Counted from the first letter of the stretch, positions 35,632 to 45,338 are shown. The stretch: DNA of 64,000 nt from Rhodobacter sp. TJ_12 (GCF_020023995.1 NZ_NRRD01000001.1:1-64000); one strand, 5' to 3'. The notes: generated by a model not told the origin, from the letters alone. A program made the numbers and translations.

Positions 35632-36606
35632 ATGAGTTTTCTCAGACGTCTTGGCATCGACACCTACATGCTGCTGTTGATTGGCATGGTTATTTTGGGG
35701 GTGATCGTCCCCGCACAGGGCTTTGCCGCCGCAACGTTGAAGCAGGTGACCTATTGGGCGGTTTCGCTGCTGTTCTTGCTTTATGGGCTTAAGCTGGATC
35801 CGTCCTCGGTGCGCGCCGGTTTTCTGAATTGGCGGTTGCAGGGACTTACGCTGATCGCCACCTATGCGATGTTTCCGCTGTTGGGGCTTGGCTTCGCGCA
35901 GGTCTTTGGGCCGGTGCTGGGCGCGCAGGTGACGCTTGGCGTTTTGTTCTTGGCGGTGCTGCCGTCGACCGTGCAAAGCTCCATCGCCTTCACCAGTATC
36001 GCGGGCGGCAATGTGCCGGGCGCAATCTGTGCCGCTTCGGCCTCTAACCTGATCGGTGTGGCGCTGACGCCCGCGCTGGTCGCGGTGATGTTGCAAACCG
36101 GCGGCGGCGAGGTGCGGCTGGATGCCGTTTTGCGCATCGGCACGCAGATCCTGCTGCCCTTCATTTTGGGGCAAGTGCTGCGGCCTTGGCTGGGCGCGCT
36201 GATCGCCCGGCATCGCCAGCTAACGCTTTATGTGGACCGGGGCTCGATCCTGCTGATCGTCTATGCCGCCTTCAGTGCGGGCACCCGTACCGGGCTTTGG
36301 GACACGGTGCCGGTGCCTCGGCTGGCGGCGCTTTTTGGTGTGATCGCGATCTTTCTGGCGGTTTCGATGGGGCTGATGGTGGCAGCGGGACGAGCCTTCC
36401 GCTTGCCGTATCCCGACCGGGCAGCGCTGTTTTATTGTGGCTCGACCAAAAGCATTGCGACCGGCATCCCCATCGCTTCGGCGCTGTTTCCGGCGGCAGA
36501 GGTGGGGGCGATCGTTCTGCCCGCAATGATGTATCACATCACCCAGCTTCTGATCTGCGCCTTCGTTTCGCAGCGCGCGCGGCGGCGGGCCGAGGCGGCA
36601 GAGTAG
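35632..36606 (+). CDS. Sodium-dependent BASS-family transporter
   Basis: A 324-residue membrane protein of the bile acid:sodium symporter family (YfeH type) with about ten helices. The segment VLPSTVQSSIAFTSIAGGNV and the later STKSIATGIPIAS are typical of the Na+ and substrate sites. The substrate is unknown. It follows the bioY hairpin on the same strand; since the malonate system creates a Na+ gradient, a Na+-driven transporter nearby is sensible, but a direct link is unproven. Confidence 0.88.
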   Translation: MSFLRRLGIDTYMLLLIGMVILGVIVPAQGFAAATLKQVTYWAVSLLFLLYGLKLDPSSVRAGFLNWRLQGLTLIATYAMFPLLGLGFAQVFGPVLGAQVTLGVLFLAVLPSTVQSSIAFTSIAGGNVPGAICAASASNLIGVALTPALVAVMLQTGGGEVRLDAVLRIGTQILLPFILGQVLRPWLGALIARHRQLTLYVDRGSILLIVYAAFSAGTRTGLWDTVPVPRLAALFGVIAIFLAVSMGLMVAAGRAFRLPYPDRAALFYCGSTKSIATGIPIASALFPAAEVGAIVLPAMMYHITQLLICAFVSQRARRRAEAAE

Positions 36607-36649
36607 CACCGGCAAGAATTTTCTGGTCGCCATGCGTCGCAAGATGCAT

Positions 36650-36671
36650 TCTGACATTTGAAATTGTCAGA
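36650..36671. promoter_or_regulatory. Palindrome upstream of the RND efflux operon, possible repressor site
   Basis: TCTGACA and its exact complement TGTCAGA are separated by 8 bases and end 13 bases before the start of the membrane-fusion gene. The layout suits a TetR- or MarR-type operator. No repressor gene is adjacent. Confidence 0.5.
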
Positions 36672-36684
36672 GTGAGAGGGCGCC

Positions 36685-38028
36685 ATGACAACGGCGGGAA
36701 CGATTTTGCGGCGCGCGGCTATGGTTTTGGTGCCCGCCACGCTGGGCGTAATGGCGGTGCTTTACGCGGGCAAGCTGACCTCGGTGCCCGAACCGGGCAC
36801 GATGGTGCGCAAGCCGACATTGGTGCGGGTCGTCACGCTGGAAGAGACCGATTTCCTGCCCCGGGTGATCGGTTATGGCACGGTCACTCCGGTGCGCGAT
36901 TGGCGTGCGGTCGCCCGGATCGAGGGGGAGGTCGCCGCGCTGGCCGAGGGGGTGGCCCCGGGCCAGATCGTGCCGGGAGGCACGGTGCTGTTTCGCATTG
37001 ATGACAGCACGATCAAGCTTGATCTGGCGAATATCGAAGCGCAGCTTTCCGCCTCGCATGTGCGCGATCAGACGCTACAGGCGAGCCTAGATCTTGCGCG
37101 CTCGGACCTTGATCTCGCGCGGGAAGATTTGCGGCGCCAAGAACAGTTGCACGCCCAAGGCGTGGTGACGCAGGCCGCGCTGGAAACCACCCGCCGCCAA
37201 GAGTTGACCACCCGCACCAAGGTGATTGATCTGCAAAATCAACTGGCACTGAATGCGGCCGAACGCGCGGTGCTGCAAACCCAGCGCGCCGCGCTTGAAC
37301 GCGATCAAAGCTTGGCCGAGATTCGCGCGCCCTATGAGCTGCGCATCACCGCGCTCGAGGCCGATCTGGGCCAGTTCGTCAGCCCGGGACAGGTGCTTTT
37401 GTCAGGCGAGGGGACCGCGGCGGTCGATATTGCGGCGCAATTCCCAGTGGGCCGGATCGGCCCGCTGTTGCGGCTTTTGGGCGAGGGCACGCAGGTGACC
37501 GATCTCAAGGCGCGGGTGCGCCTGCCCGCCGCCGATCATGCCGTGGTCTGGAAAGCCGAAGTGGCGCGCGTGGGCGAGGCCATCGACCCCGCCACGCAAA
37601 ACGCCCCCGTCGTGGTGCGTGTCCCCGACCCTTTGGGGCAAAGCGAGGCGGGCAGCCGTCCGCCTTTGCGGCGCAATATGGTGGTGGAGGTTGAATTGTT
37701 CGCCCCCAAACGCCCGGCGCTCGTGGTGCCCGCTGAAGCGATCTCGGACGGGGCGGTTTTGGTGGTCTCGGCGGAGAACACATTGGAACGCCGCGCTGTG
37801 CAAAGCGGGTTCGCAACCGGTGATCTGGCGGTGGTGACCGGCGGGTTGGCCCCGGGCGTGCAGCTTGTCCTCACCGATCCCGCGATTGCGATGCCGGGAA
37901 TGGCGGTCAAGCCGGTTGAAGATGCCGCCCGCAAGGCCGAGATCGCCGCGAGTGCGCTTGGACAGGCGGTGCCGACCGCCAAGCCCGGTAGTGGGGGTGG
38001 CGCTGGCAAGAAGGGGGCACAGCCATGA
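36685..38028 (+). CDS. RND efflux periplasmic adaptor (membrane-fusion protein)
   Basis: A 447-residue HlyD/AcrA-type adaptor. An N-terminal membrane anchor (VPATLGVMAVLYAG) is followed by a biotinyl-lipoyl half domain, a long alpha-helical hairpin (about 120 to 210) and the beta-barrel part. It bridges the RND pump to an outer-membrane channel. Its stop overlaps the pump start (ATGA). No outer-membrane factor gene is present nearby. Confidence 0.92.
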   Translation: MTTAGTILRRAAMVLVPATLGVMAVLYAGKLTSVPEPGTMVRKPTLVRVVTLEETDFLPRVIGYGTVTPVRDWRAVARIEGEVAALAEGVAPGQIVPGGTVLFRIDDSTIKLDLANIEAQLSASHVRDQTLQASLDLARSDLDLAREDLRRQEQLHAQGVVTQAALETTRRQELTTRTKVIDLQNQLALNAAERAVLQTQRAALERDQSLAEIRAPYELRITALEADLGQFVSPGQVLLSGEGTAAVDIAAQFPVGRIGPLLRLLGEGTQVTDLKARVRLPAADHAVVWKAEVARVGEAIDPATQNAPVVVRVPDPLGQSEAGSRPPLRRNMVVEVELFAPKRPALVVPAEAISDGAVLVVSAENTLERRAVQSGFATGDLAVVTGGLAPGVQLVLTDPAIAMPGMAVKPVEDAARKAEIAASALGQAVPTAKPGSGGGAGKKGAQP

Positions 38029-41000
38029 TCCGGCTGTTTGCCGGGCACCGCACGGCGGCCAATATCGCGATGATCGCGATTTCTGGTCTGGGGCTGATGG
38101 CGCTGCCCGCTTTGCAACGCGATACCTTTCCGATCACGCCGCCCTCGGATGTTTCGGTGCGCATCGCTTACCCGGGGGCCGCGCCCGCCGAGGTGGAGAC
38201 CGGCATTTGCACGCTGGCCGATCCGCTGCTGATGCGGGTTGAAAATCTGGATACGCTGACTTGCCTTGCACGCGAAAACGCCGCCCAGATCACCGCCGAA
38301 ATGATCGAAGGCGCGGATATGGCGCGCTTTTATGCCGATGTGAAAGACACGGTGGAGGGGATCACCGGCTTCCCCGCCAAGGCCGAGGCGCCGGTCACCC
38401 AGATTGTCGAGCGCACCGCCTCGGTTTCGTCCATCGCAGTCACCGGCCCCGATGACCCGGCGGTGCTTTACGCCTATGCGCAGGATCTGGCGGACCGGCT
38501 GCGCGCCGATCCACAGATTTCCATGGTCGACGTGAACGGCTTTTCCGACCGCGAAATTGCGGTGGAATTCGATCGCGCCGGGCTGGAGCGGTTCGGCCTT
38601 GACATGACCGACATTGGCGCGGCGCTGGCGCGGTATAGCCTTGATATGCCGGGGGGCACGCTGGAGGGCCGGGCGGGGGATGTTTCGATCCGGTTTCTGG
38701 GCGAGCGGCGCACCCCCGCAGAGCTTGCGCAAATCCCCATTGCGGGCAGCGCCACCGGCGGGCAGTTGCGGCTGGGCGATGTTGCCAAGATCCGCGCCGG
38801 GTTTGCCGAACCCGCGCAGGCCAGCTATTTCAACGGCCAGCGCGCCGCCATCGTTGCTGTGTCCAAGACCGCCGCGCAAGATGCGCTAAAGGTCAAGGCA
38901 GCGCTGGATCGCCAAATAGCCCAAGCGGCGGCAGAGGCCCCGGCAGGGATCACTCTGGCCATTTCACAAGATTCGACGTCGAATATCGTCGAGCGGTTGC
39001 GGATCATCGGCGTGAACGGGCTGCAAGGGCTGGTCTTGGTGCTGGCGGCGATGTGGCTGTTCTTCGGGCTGCGGATGTCGTTTTGGGTGGCGATGGGGCT
39101 GCCGGTGTCCTTCCTTGGCGCGATCTTTGCCATGCAGATGCTGGGCTATACCGTCAATATGATGACGATGGTGGCGCTGCTGGTTGCGACCGGGCTGTTG
39201 ATGGATGATGCCATCGTGATTTCCGAAAATATCGTGCGGCGGCGGCAGGCGGGCGAAAGCGCGCGCGAGGCGGCCGTAAATGGCGTCTTGCAGGTTGGGC
39301 CGGGGGTTCTGGCCTCGTTCCTAAGCACGGCTTTGGTGATTGGCCCGCTGAGCTTCCTCAGCGGCAATATCGGTGCGCTTTTGAAATATATCCCCATCGT
39401 TTTGCTGATTACGCTGACGGTCAGCCTGATCGAGGCTTTCTTGATCCTGCCCGCGCATATGCGCCATTCGCTGGATCGCGATATGCGCCCCGGCGCGGTG
39501 GGCCGTGCGGTCAATAGCGTGTTCGAGCGGTTTCGCGATGGTGTCGTGGTGCCCTTTGCCGAACGGCTTTTACAGGCGCGCTATTTAACACTGGGCATGG
39601 CGATCTTGCTGGTGGCCCTATCGGTTGCACCCTTTACCGGGGGATTTTTGAAATACCAAAGCTTCCCCACGCTGGAAAGCGACACGGTCGAGGCGCGGCT
39701 TTTGCTGGTAGAGGGCAGCCCTCTGGACCGGACCGAGGCGCGGGTGGCCAAGGTGGTCAAGGCGCTGACCGAACTGGATGACGCATTCAGCCCCGATCAG
39801 CCCGATGGGCAGCGCTTGGTGAAAAGCTATACGATCACCTATGGCACCAATGCCGACAGCCCCACCACCGGGCCGAATATGGCCACGGTCAGCGCGGCGC
39901 TTTTGCCTGCGGGCGTGCGCACGACCGAGGTGGGGGCGATCCTTGATGCGTGGAAAAAGGGCGTGGGGCAGATGCCCGATATGGCGGCTTTTCGGATCAC
40001 CGACAAGGAACGCGGCGCGGGCGGTAAGCCCATCGATCTGCTGTTGGAAGGCAATGATCTAGGGGACCTGGCCACGACCGCGCGCGAATTGCGCCGGTTC
40101 TTTCGCGGCTTTGATGGGGTGCGCGATGTGACCTTTGATCTGCAGCCGGGCAAGCCCGAATTGGTGGTGCGCATGAAGCCCGCACAGGCGAACCTTCTGG
40201 GCGTGACGCCCGCCGCGCTGGCGGGGGAATTGCGCGCGGCCTTTCGGGGGGACAGCGCGGTCAGCTTTGCCGATGCGCGCGGCCAGATCGATGTGGTGGC
40301 ACGTCTGGCCGCCAGCGACCGGCGCAGCTTGCAAGATGTGCTGGCGTTGCGGGTTCCGGGGGCGGGGGGCGCGCTGGTGCCGCTGGCGGTGGTGGCTGAG
40401 GTTACGCAAACCCGGGGCACTTCGACCATCACCCATGTGAACGGCATACGTGCGGTTTCGGTGCAGGGCACGATCAACCCGGCGGTGGCCAATGCGCGCG
40501 AATTGATGGCGGCGATGCGCGCCGAGTATCTGCCCGAATTGGCGCAAAAGCGCCCCGGTGTCAGGGTGCGGGTTTTGGGCGAGGAACAGGATACCGCAAC
40601 CACCGGCGCCTCTTTGCTTCGGAACATGGCGGCGGGGGCGGCGGGGGTTTATCTGCTGCTTGCCTTCACGATGAAAAGCTTCCTTCGTCCGGTTGCGGTG
40701 ATTGCGGCGGTGCCGCTAAGCCTGATTGGCGTGATCTGGGGGCATATGGCCTTGGGGCTGCAAATTTCCCTGCCCAGTCTGGTGGGCCTGGCCACGCTGG
40801 TGGGGGTGGTGGTGAACAATGCGATCTTGCTGGATGCCTTTATCGGCGCGCGCCGCGCGGCGGGGATGGGGATCGTGGATGCCGGGCGCGAGGCGGTGCG
40901 TGACCGGTTCCGCGCGATTTTCCTGACCTCGCTGACAACGGTGGCAGGGCTGGGGCCGCTTTTGTTCGAGCAAAGTACACAGGCGCAATTCTTGCGCCCG

Positions 41001-41120
41001 ATCGTGGCAAGTTTGGCCTTCGGGCTGACCTCGGCCACGCTTTTGTCGCTGTTTGTTACCCCGGCGATGCTGGCGATCTTGGAAGACTTCGGCATGCGCG
41101 TCGCCGACCGTGACGCCTAG
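38025..41120 (+). CDS. RND-family efflux pump (AcrB type)
   Basis: A 1031-residue inner-membrane transporter with the AcrB layout: two sets of six helices and two large periplasmic domains. Recognised blocks include FPITPPSDVSVRIAYPGA near the N-terminus and the helix-4 region VALLVATGLLMDDAIVISEN, which carries the proton-relay Asp pair. It exports drugs or other compounds by proton antiport; the substrate cannot be told. It forms a two-gene operon with the adaptor. Confidence 0.93.
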   Translation: MIRLFAGHRTAANIAMIAISGLGLMALPALQRDTFPITPPSDVSVRIAYPGAAPAEVETGICTLADPLLMRVENLDTLTCLARENAAQITAEMIEGADMARFYADVKDTVEGITGFPAKAEAPVTQIVERTASVSSIAVTGPDDPAVLYAYAQDLADRLRADPQISMVDVNGFSDREIAVEFDRAGLERFGLDMTDIGAALARYSLDMPGGTLEGRAGDVSIRFLGERRTPAELAQIPIAGSATGGQLRLGDVAKIRAGFAEPAQASYFNGQRAAIVAVSKTAAQDALKVKAALDRQIAQAAAEAPAGITLAISQDSTSNIVERLRIIGVNGLQGLVLVLAAMWLFFGLRMSFWVAMGLPVSFLGAIFAMQMLGYTVNMMTMVALLVATGLLMDDAIVISENIVRRRQAGESAREAAVNGVLQVGPGVLASFLSTALVIGPLSFLSGNIGALLKYIPIVLLITLTVSLIEAFLILPAHMRHSLDRDMRPGAVGRAVNSVFERFRDGVVVPFAERLLQARYLTLGMAILLVALSVAPFTGGFLKYQSFPTLESDTVEARLLLVEGSPLDRTEARVAKVVKALTELDDAFSPDQPDGQRLVKSYTITYGTNADSPTTGPNMATVSAALLPAGVRTTEVGAILDAWKKGVGQMPDMAAFRITDKERGAGGKPIDLLLEGNDLGDLATTARELRRFFRGFDGVRDVTFDLQPGKPELVVRMKPAQANLLGVTPAALAGELRAAFRGDSAVSFADARGQIDVVARLAASDRRSLQDVLALRVPGAGGALVPLAVVAEVTQTRGTSTITHVNGIRAVSVQGTINPAVANARELMAAMRAEYLPELAQKRPGVRVRVLGEEQDTATTGASLLRNMAAGAAGVYLLLAFTMKSFLRPVAVIAAVPLSLIGVIWGHMALGLQISLPSLVGLATLVGVVVNNAILLDAFIGARRAAGMGIVDAGREAVRDRFRAIFLTSLTTVAGLGPLLFEQSTQAQFLRPIVASLAFGLTSATLLSLFVTPAMLAILEDFGMRVADRDA

Positions 41121-41131
41121 GCGCCAAAGAC

Positions 41132-41156
41132 AAAGGCCCGCCAAGGCGGGCCTTTT
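41132..41156. terminator. Bidirectional terminator between RND pump and carboxynorspermidine genes
   Basis: A 10-base stem AAGGCCCGCC / GGCGGGCCTT with a two-base gap and T-rich or A-rich sides, between two convergent genes. Confidence 0.75.
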
Positions 41157-41176
41157 CAGAGAGCCTCAACCGGGGC

Positions 41177-42412
41177 TCAGATCGCGCGGTCGGTGCCGGT
41201 GGTGTCAATCACTCGGGTCGGCAGGCCGATCTCGCCCAGCAGTTCCAAGAACGGGCGCGGCGGCAGATCTTCGACATTGGCCATATGGCCCACATCCCAG
41301 ACCCCCTTGGCGATCAAGATCGCGGCGGCCACAGGTGGCACGCCAGCGGTGTAGGAAATGCCTTGGCTGCCCACTTCGTTATAGGCGTCTTTGTGATCGG
41401 CCACGTTGTAGATGAACACCTCCGCCGGTTTGCCGTCTTTGGTGCCTTTTACAAGGTCACCGATGCAGGTCTTGCCGGTGTAATCGGGCGCAAGGCTGGC
41501 CGGGTCTGGCAGCACGGCTTTGACCACCTTGAGCGGGATCACCTCTTGGCCTTCGGCGGTTTTGACCGGCTTTTCGGACAGAAGGCCAAGGTTTTTCAGC
41601 ACGGTAAAGACGTTGATGTAATGCTCGCCAAAGCCCATCCAGAAGCGCACATCGGCATGGGCGTAGCGCGCCGACAGCGAATGCACCTCGTCATGGCCGG
41701 TCATATAGGCTTGCTGCTTGCCGACAACGGGCAGATCCCATTCCTTGCCGACTTCGAACATCTTGTTCGTTTGCCAGGCCCCGTTTTGCCACGAATAGAC
41801 CGTGCCGGTGAATTCGCGGAAGTTGATTTCCGGGTCGAAGTTGGTGGCAAACCAGCGGCCATGCGAGCCCGCGTTGATATCGACAATGTCGATGCTTTCG
41901 ATCGTGTCGAGGAATTCATCCTCGGCCAGACGTGCGTAGCTGTTGACCACGCCCGGGTCGAAGCCCACGCCCAAAATGGCGGTCACGCCCGCGGCTTTGC
42001 ATTCGTCACGCCGCTTCCATTCGTAGTTGCCATACCACGGCGGCGCTTCGCAGATCTTTTCCGGGTCTTCGTGGATCGCGGTGTCCATATAGGCGGCGCC
42101 CGTTTCGATGCAGGCGCTCATCACCGTCATATTGACGAAAGCCGAGCCCACATTGATGACGATCTGCGCACCGGTCTTGCGGATCAGTTCGGCCACCGCC
42201 GCGCTGTCCATCGCGTCGACCCCATGGCCCTCGAACGTGCCTTGCACTTTCATCGCGCCCTTTTCATGCACCGAGGCGATGATGGCATCGCATTTCGCCT
42301 TGGTGCGCGAGGCGATGTGCAGGTCACCCAGTATGTCGTTGTGCTGCGCACATTTGTGGGCAACCACCTGCGCGACGCCACCGGCACCGATGATAAGCAC
42401 GTTCTTTTTCAC
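41177..42412 (-). CDS. Carboxynorspermidine (carboxyspermidine) dehydrogenase
   Basis: A 411-residue protein of the saccharopine dehydrogenase-like family. The N-terminal Rossmann motif GAGGVAQVV (about 9 to 17) binds NAD(P)H. Together with the next gene upstream, NspC, it builds spermidine or norspermidine from putrescine or diaminopropane and aspartate semialdehyde, a route that needs no decarboxylated SAM. The adjacent NspC gene makes this reading much more likely than lysine metabolism. Confidence 0.88.
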   Translation of the reverse strand: MKKNVLIIGAGGVAQVVAHKCAQHNDILGDLHIASRTKAKCDAIIASVHEKGAMKVQGTFEGHGVDAMDSAAVAELIRKTGAQIVINVGSAFVNMTVMSACIETGAAYMDTAIHEDPEKICEAPPWYGNYEWKRRDECKAAGVTAILGVGFDPGVVNSYARLAEDEFLDTIESIDIVDINAGSHGRWFATNFDPEINFREFTGTVYSWQNGAWQTNKMFEVGKEWDLPVVGKQQAYMTGHDEVHSLSARYAHADVRFWMGFGEHYINVFTVLKNLGLLSEKPVKTAEGQEVIPLKVVKAVLPDPASLAPDYTGKTCIGDLVKGTKDGKPAEVFIYNVADHKDAYNEVGSQGISYTAGVPPVAAAILIAKGVWDVGHMANVEDLPPRPFLELLGEIGLPTRVIDTTGTDRAI

Positions 42413-42459
42413 TTCTTCTGGCTCCTTTCATGAGCAAGGGAAGGGGGGCGATCAGCCCC

Positions 42460-43554
42460 TCAGGACAGGGATGTCAGATAATCCTCGTAACCGAACTGTC
42501 GAATAAGCTCGATCTCGCCGGTTTCTCGTTTGATCGCGATCGACGGCATGTTCACACCGTTGAACCAGTTCTTCTTGACCATCGTATAGCCCGCCGCATC
42601 GGCGACCGAGATGCGGTCGCCCACCTTCAGCGGTTTTTCAAAACGGGCTTCGCCAAAAATATCGCCCGCAAGGCAGGATTTGCCGCAGATCTGATAGGCG
42701 TGATCGCCGGTTTGCGGCAGTTTGGCACTTTCGCGATAGATAAGAAGGTCGAGCATATGCGCTTCGATGCTGCTATCGACGATGGCAAGGTTCTTGCCGT
42801 TGTCGAGCAGGTCAAGCACGCTCACTTCAAGCGAGGTGGATTGCGTGATCGACGCCTCGCCCGGTTCCAGATAGACCTGCACGCCAAAACGCTCCGAGAA
42901 GGTTTTGAGCCGTGCGGCAAGCGCTTCAAGCGGGTAGCCTTCGCCGGTGAAATGGATACCGCCGCCAAGGCTTACCCACTCCAGCTTTTCCAAAAGCGGG
43001 GCAAAGTCGCGTTCGATCCGGCCAAGCTGTTCGTCGAACAGTGCAAAGTCGGCGTTTTCGCAATTGTAGTGGATCATCACCCCGGTGATGCGATCGGCCA
43101 CACCCAAGAGCTTATTCACATCCCATTCGCCCAGCCGCGAGAACGGTCGGGCCGGGTCGGCCAGATCAAACCCGCTGGTCGAAAACCGCGGGTTCAGCCG
43201 CAGCCCGCGCTGAATATGCGCCGATTGCGCTTCAAACCGGGTCAACTGCCCAACGGTGTTGAAGATGATCTTGTCGGCATAGCCGCAGGCTTCATCAATC
43301 TCGCTATCCGACCACGCCACCGAATAGGCATGGGTTTCCTTGCCGAATTTCTCGTGCCCCAGACGCAGTTCGTAAAGCGAGCTGGAGGTGGTGCCATCCA
43401 TATAGGGGCGCATGATGTCAAACGCCGACCATGTCGCAAAGCACTTGAGCGCCAAAAGCGCCTTCGCCCCCGAAGCGGCCCGCAAAGCCTCGATCTTGCG
43501 CATGTTCGTCAGAATCCGCGCTTCGTCGATCAGGTAGAAGGGTGTCGGAATCAT
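42460..43554 (-). CDS. nspC: Carboxynorspermidine decarboxylase
   Basis: A 364-residue PLP enzyme of the NspC family (alanine-racemase fold). The PLP Lys is in LLALKCFATW (Lys near 37). The C-terminal Cys-x3-Asp region is GKSCLAGDIFGEA. It removes the carboxyl group from carboxy(nor)spermidine. It is the first gene of the pair and is transcribed towards the dehydrogenase 47 bases away. Confidence 0.92.
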   Translation of the reverse strand: MIPTPFYLIDEARILTNMRKIEALRAASGAKALLALKCFATWSAFDIMRPYMDGTTSSSLYELRLGHEKFGKETHAYSVAWSDSEIDEACGYADKIIFNTVGQLTRFEAQSAHIQRGLRLNPRFSTSGFDLADPARPFSRLGEWDVNKLLGVADRITGVMIHYNCENADFALFDEQLGRIERDFAPLLEKLEWVSLGGGIHFTGEGYPLEALAARLKTFSERFGVQVYLEPGEASITQSTSLEVSVLDLLDNGKNLAIVDSSIEAHMLDLLIYRESAKLPQTGDHAYQICGKSCLAGDIFGEARFEKPLKVGDRISVADAAGYTMVKKNWFNGVNMPSIAIKRETGEIELIRQFGYEDYLTSLS

Positions 43555-43623
43555 GGGCGCCCCCCCAAAAAAGTGAAGCCGCGATATAGGCCCCTAACCC
43601 CTGTGACGCAACAGGTTTTGGCC

Positions 43624-44322
43624 TTAATCGACGCGCAGACGTTCCTTCGCTACGCCCAGCGTGTAACCCTTGCGTGAAATGTTGCGCACCAGCAACTCGC
43701 TGACCAAGGCATTGCCCAAGCTGTCGCGCAGCCGTTTGATGCGCGTGGCGCCTGCGGCTTCGTCACAATCTGCCTCGGGCTTGCCGGAAATCATCGCCTC
43801 AATCTGCGCCCCGGTCAGCAATTCGTCATCCATCCGCGCTTCGGCCAGAACCGACAGCGTGTCGATGGCCGCAGGCGTCAGGGTAAAGGCCATCTCGTTC
43901 AGCATCACCGCGTTTTCCGCGCGCAGGATGCGCAGGCTTTGTACTTCGATGCCAGAGCGTTGGATCGCGCTCATGCGCCGGTTCAGCCCCGCAATCGTGA
44001 CCAAAAGCACCAGCGCCGCCACCATCAGCACCGTGGCGAAGACCAGCAAGATAAAGATGATGATGCGGTAAGAGGTAAGCACCTCTGCAAAGGCCGTGCC
44101 CGATTGCGCCAGCACCTCCAAAAGCCGCAACTGGCTGGGGTTGGTCAGCGCATCGTTTTGCACGAAAATCTCTTCGACCCGCGCGTTGAAGGCATTGGCA
44201 TCGGGCAGCGACAAAAACAGCATGGCGGCGGCAGCGGCCAGCGCTACGGCAATCGCGGCCACGCCCCAGATCACGGCGCGCGAGCCGGTTTTCAGCCCCT
44301 CAGTAACGGAGGAAGTAGGCAC
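43624..44322 (-). CDS. Membrane-anchored winged-helix regulator
   Basis: A ~232-residue protein (GTG at 44322 or 44328; the long open frame upstream overlaps another gene). Two hydrophobic helices (VIWGVAAIAVALAAAAAMLF and ILLVFATVLMVAALVLLVT) flank a short periplasmic loop. The C-terminal ~110 residues form an OmpR/PhoB-type winged helix, ending in LLVRNISRKGYTLGV. The protein thus resembles a transcription factor held in the membrane, but with the DNA-binding domain C-terminal, opposite to ToxR. It overlaps the secreted-protein gene upstream and may sense the envelope. Confidence 0.72.
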   Translation of the reverse strand: MPTSSVTEGLKTGSRAVIWGVAAIAVALAAAAAMLFLSLPDANAFNARVEEIFVQNDALTNPSQLRLLEVLAQSGTAFAEVLTSYRIIIFILLVFATVLMVAALVLLVTIAGLNRRMSAIQRSGIEVQSLRILRAENAVMLNEMAFTLTPAAIDTLSVLAEARMDDELLTGAQIEAMISGKPEADCDEAAGATRIKRLRDSLGNALVSELLVRNISRKGYTLGVAKERLRVD

Positions 44323-44581
44323 CGGCACTCGCCTTCTTGCTGTTGAGCGTTTCGGGCCCGAAAACGGACACGACATTAAGCAGGGTCCAGCCGCCCGCAG
44401 CCAGACGGGGCGACAGAACGGCCGTGGCCGCCGCTTTGGAGCAGGCGCTATCGGGCACCTGCGCGACACCGTAATGCAGCCGCAAGGGATCGTCTTGCTT
44501 TGCCTTGTAATCGGCATAGCACTGAGCCTGCGCGGGGGCTGCGGCCAGAAGGGCAAGGGCAAGAAGCGCATGTTTCATCAT
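44300..44581 (-). CDS. Small secreted protein
   Basis: A 93-residue protein with a clear signal peptide (HALLALALLAAAPAQA). The mature part has two Cys residues that could form one disulphide. No known family. Its 3' end overlaps the start of the membrane-bound regulator, which suggests joint expression. Confidence 0.65.
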   Translation of the reverse strand: MMKHALLALALLAAAPAQAQCYADYKAKQDDPLRLHYGVAQVPDSACSKAAATAVLSPRLAAGGWTLLNVVSVFGPETLNSKKASAGAYFLRY

Positions 44582-44607
44582 GCGATCAAGCTGCGCGCAG
44601 CGGCGTT

Positions 44608-44664
44608 GTTATGCAATAGCCAAAGGGGTTTGCGGGTCTTGCTATCGCATAACAGCTTGCTGTT
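44608..44664. promoter_or_regulatory. Inverted repeats between two divergent secreted-protein genes
   Basis: GTTATGCAATAGC (44608-44620) is repeated inverted at 44641-44653 with one mismatch. The second copy overlaps a compact palindrome ATAACAGC-TT-GCTGTTAT (44649-44666). The site lies in the 161-base gap between divergent genes and is a good candidate operator. Confidence 0.5.
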
Positions 44665-44742
44665 ATTGCGTTTCGAGGGGGCTTGGCGCGACGGTCGGAC
44701 CATACCGAACGCGGCTTGCCGCCCGATTTGAAGGACACGGAA

Positions 44743-45252
44743 ATGATCAAGAAATTCTGCACAGGTTTCACCGCTGCGCTGACCGCTGTCGCCTTGGCGG
44801 CTGGCAGTCTGACCGCCACGGTCACCCCCGCCGCTGCGATGAATGATAAGGACAAAGCCGCGCTGGGCGTGGTGCTTGGGATCGGTGCGCTTGCGCTGAT
44901 CGCCAACAGTCAAAACGACGATAGCCGCGTGCGTCCGAGACCGCGCCCTCAGCCGTATGACGTCCGCCCCGGCCGACGCGATGATTGGCGGTGGGATGAT
45001 GGTTGGACGAACCGGCGTGATGAGCGCCGCCGGGAGGCGCGGCGCACGATTCCCGAGCGCTGTCTTGTGAACACGGGCGCGCGCAGCACACGCAATGCGC
45101 TGGTCGCGGCGCATTGCGCGGCCGATGCCGTGGGTTGGCGCGCCTTGCCGATCAACTGCAAGATCAACCTGAGAAATGATCGCGCGCGTGGGGCCACCCT
45201 TTATCGCCGGTCCTGCCTTGAGGATTACGGGTTCCGTATCGGGCACCGTTAA
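44743..45252 (+). CDS. Secreted basic protein of unknown function
   Basis: A 169-residue protein with a signal peptide (ALTAVALAAGSLTATVTPAAA), a hydrophobic stretch (ALGVVLGIGALALIANS) and an Arg/Pro/Asp-rich middle. The C-terminal part has four Cys residues (about 107 to 160) and may be folded with disulphides. I do not recognise a family. A terminator follows at 45273-45302. Confidence 0.65.
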   Translation: MIKKFCTGFTAALTAVALAAGSLTATVTPAAAMNDKDKAALGVVLGIGALALIANSQNDDSRVRPRPRPQPYDVRPGRRDDWRWDDGWTNRRDERRREARRTIPERCLVNTGARSTRNALVAAHCAADAVGWRALPINCKINLRNDRARGATLYRRSCLEDYGFRIGHR

Positions 45253-45272
45253 AGCGGCAAAGTTAAAGCGGC

Positions 45273-45302
45273 AAAAAGGCGAGGGGCTCCCCTCGCCTTT
45301 TT
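45273..45302 (+). terminator. Rho-independent terminator
   Basis: An AAAAAGGCGAGGGG arm, a minimal loop and the complementary arm ending in five T residues. Confidence 0.85.
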
Positions 45303-45338
45303 CATTGCGCTGTCTCCTGTGACGCGGCACTGGGGGGC

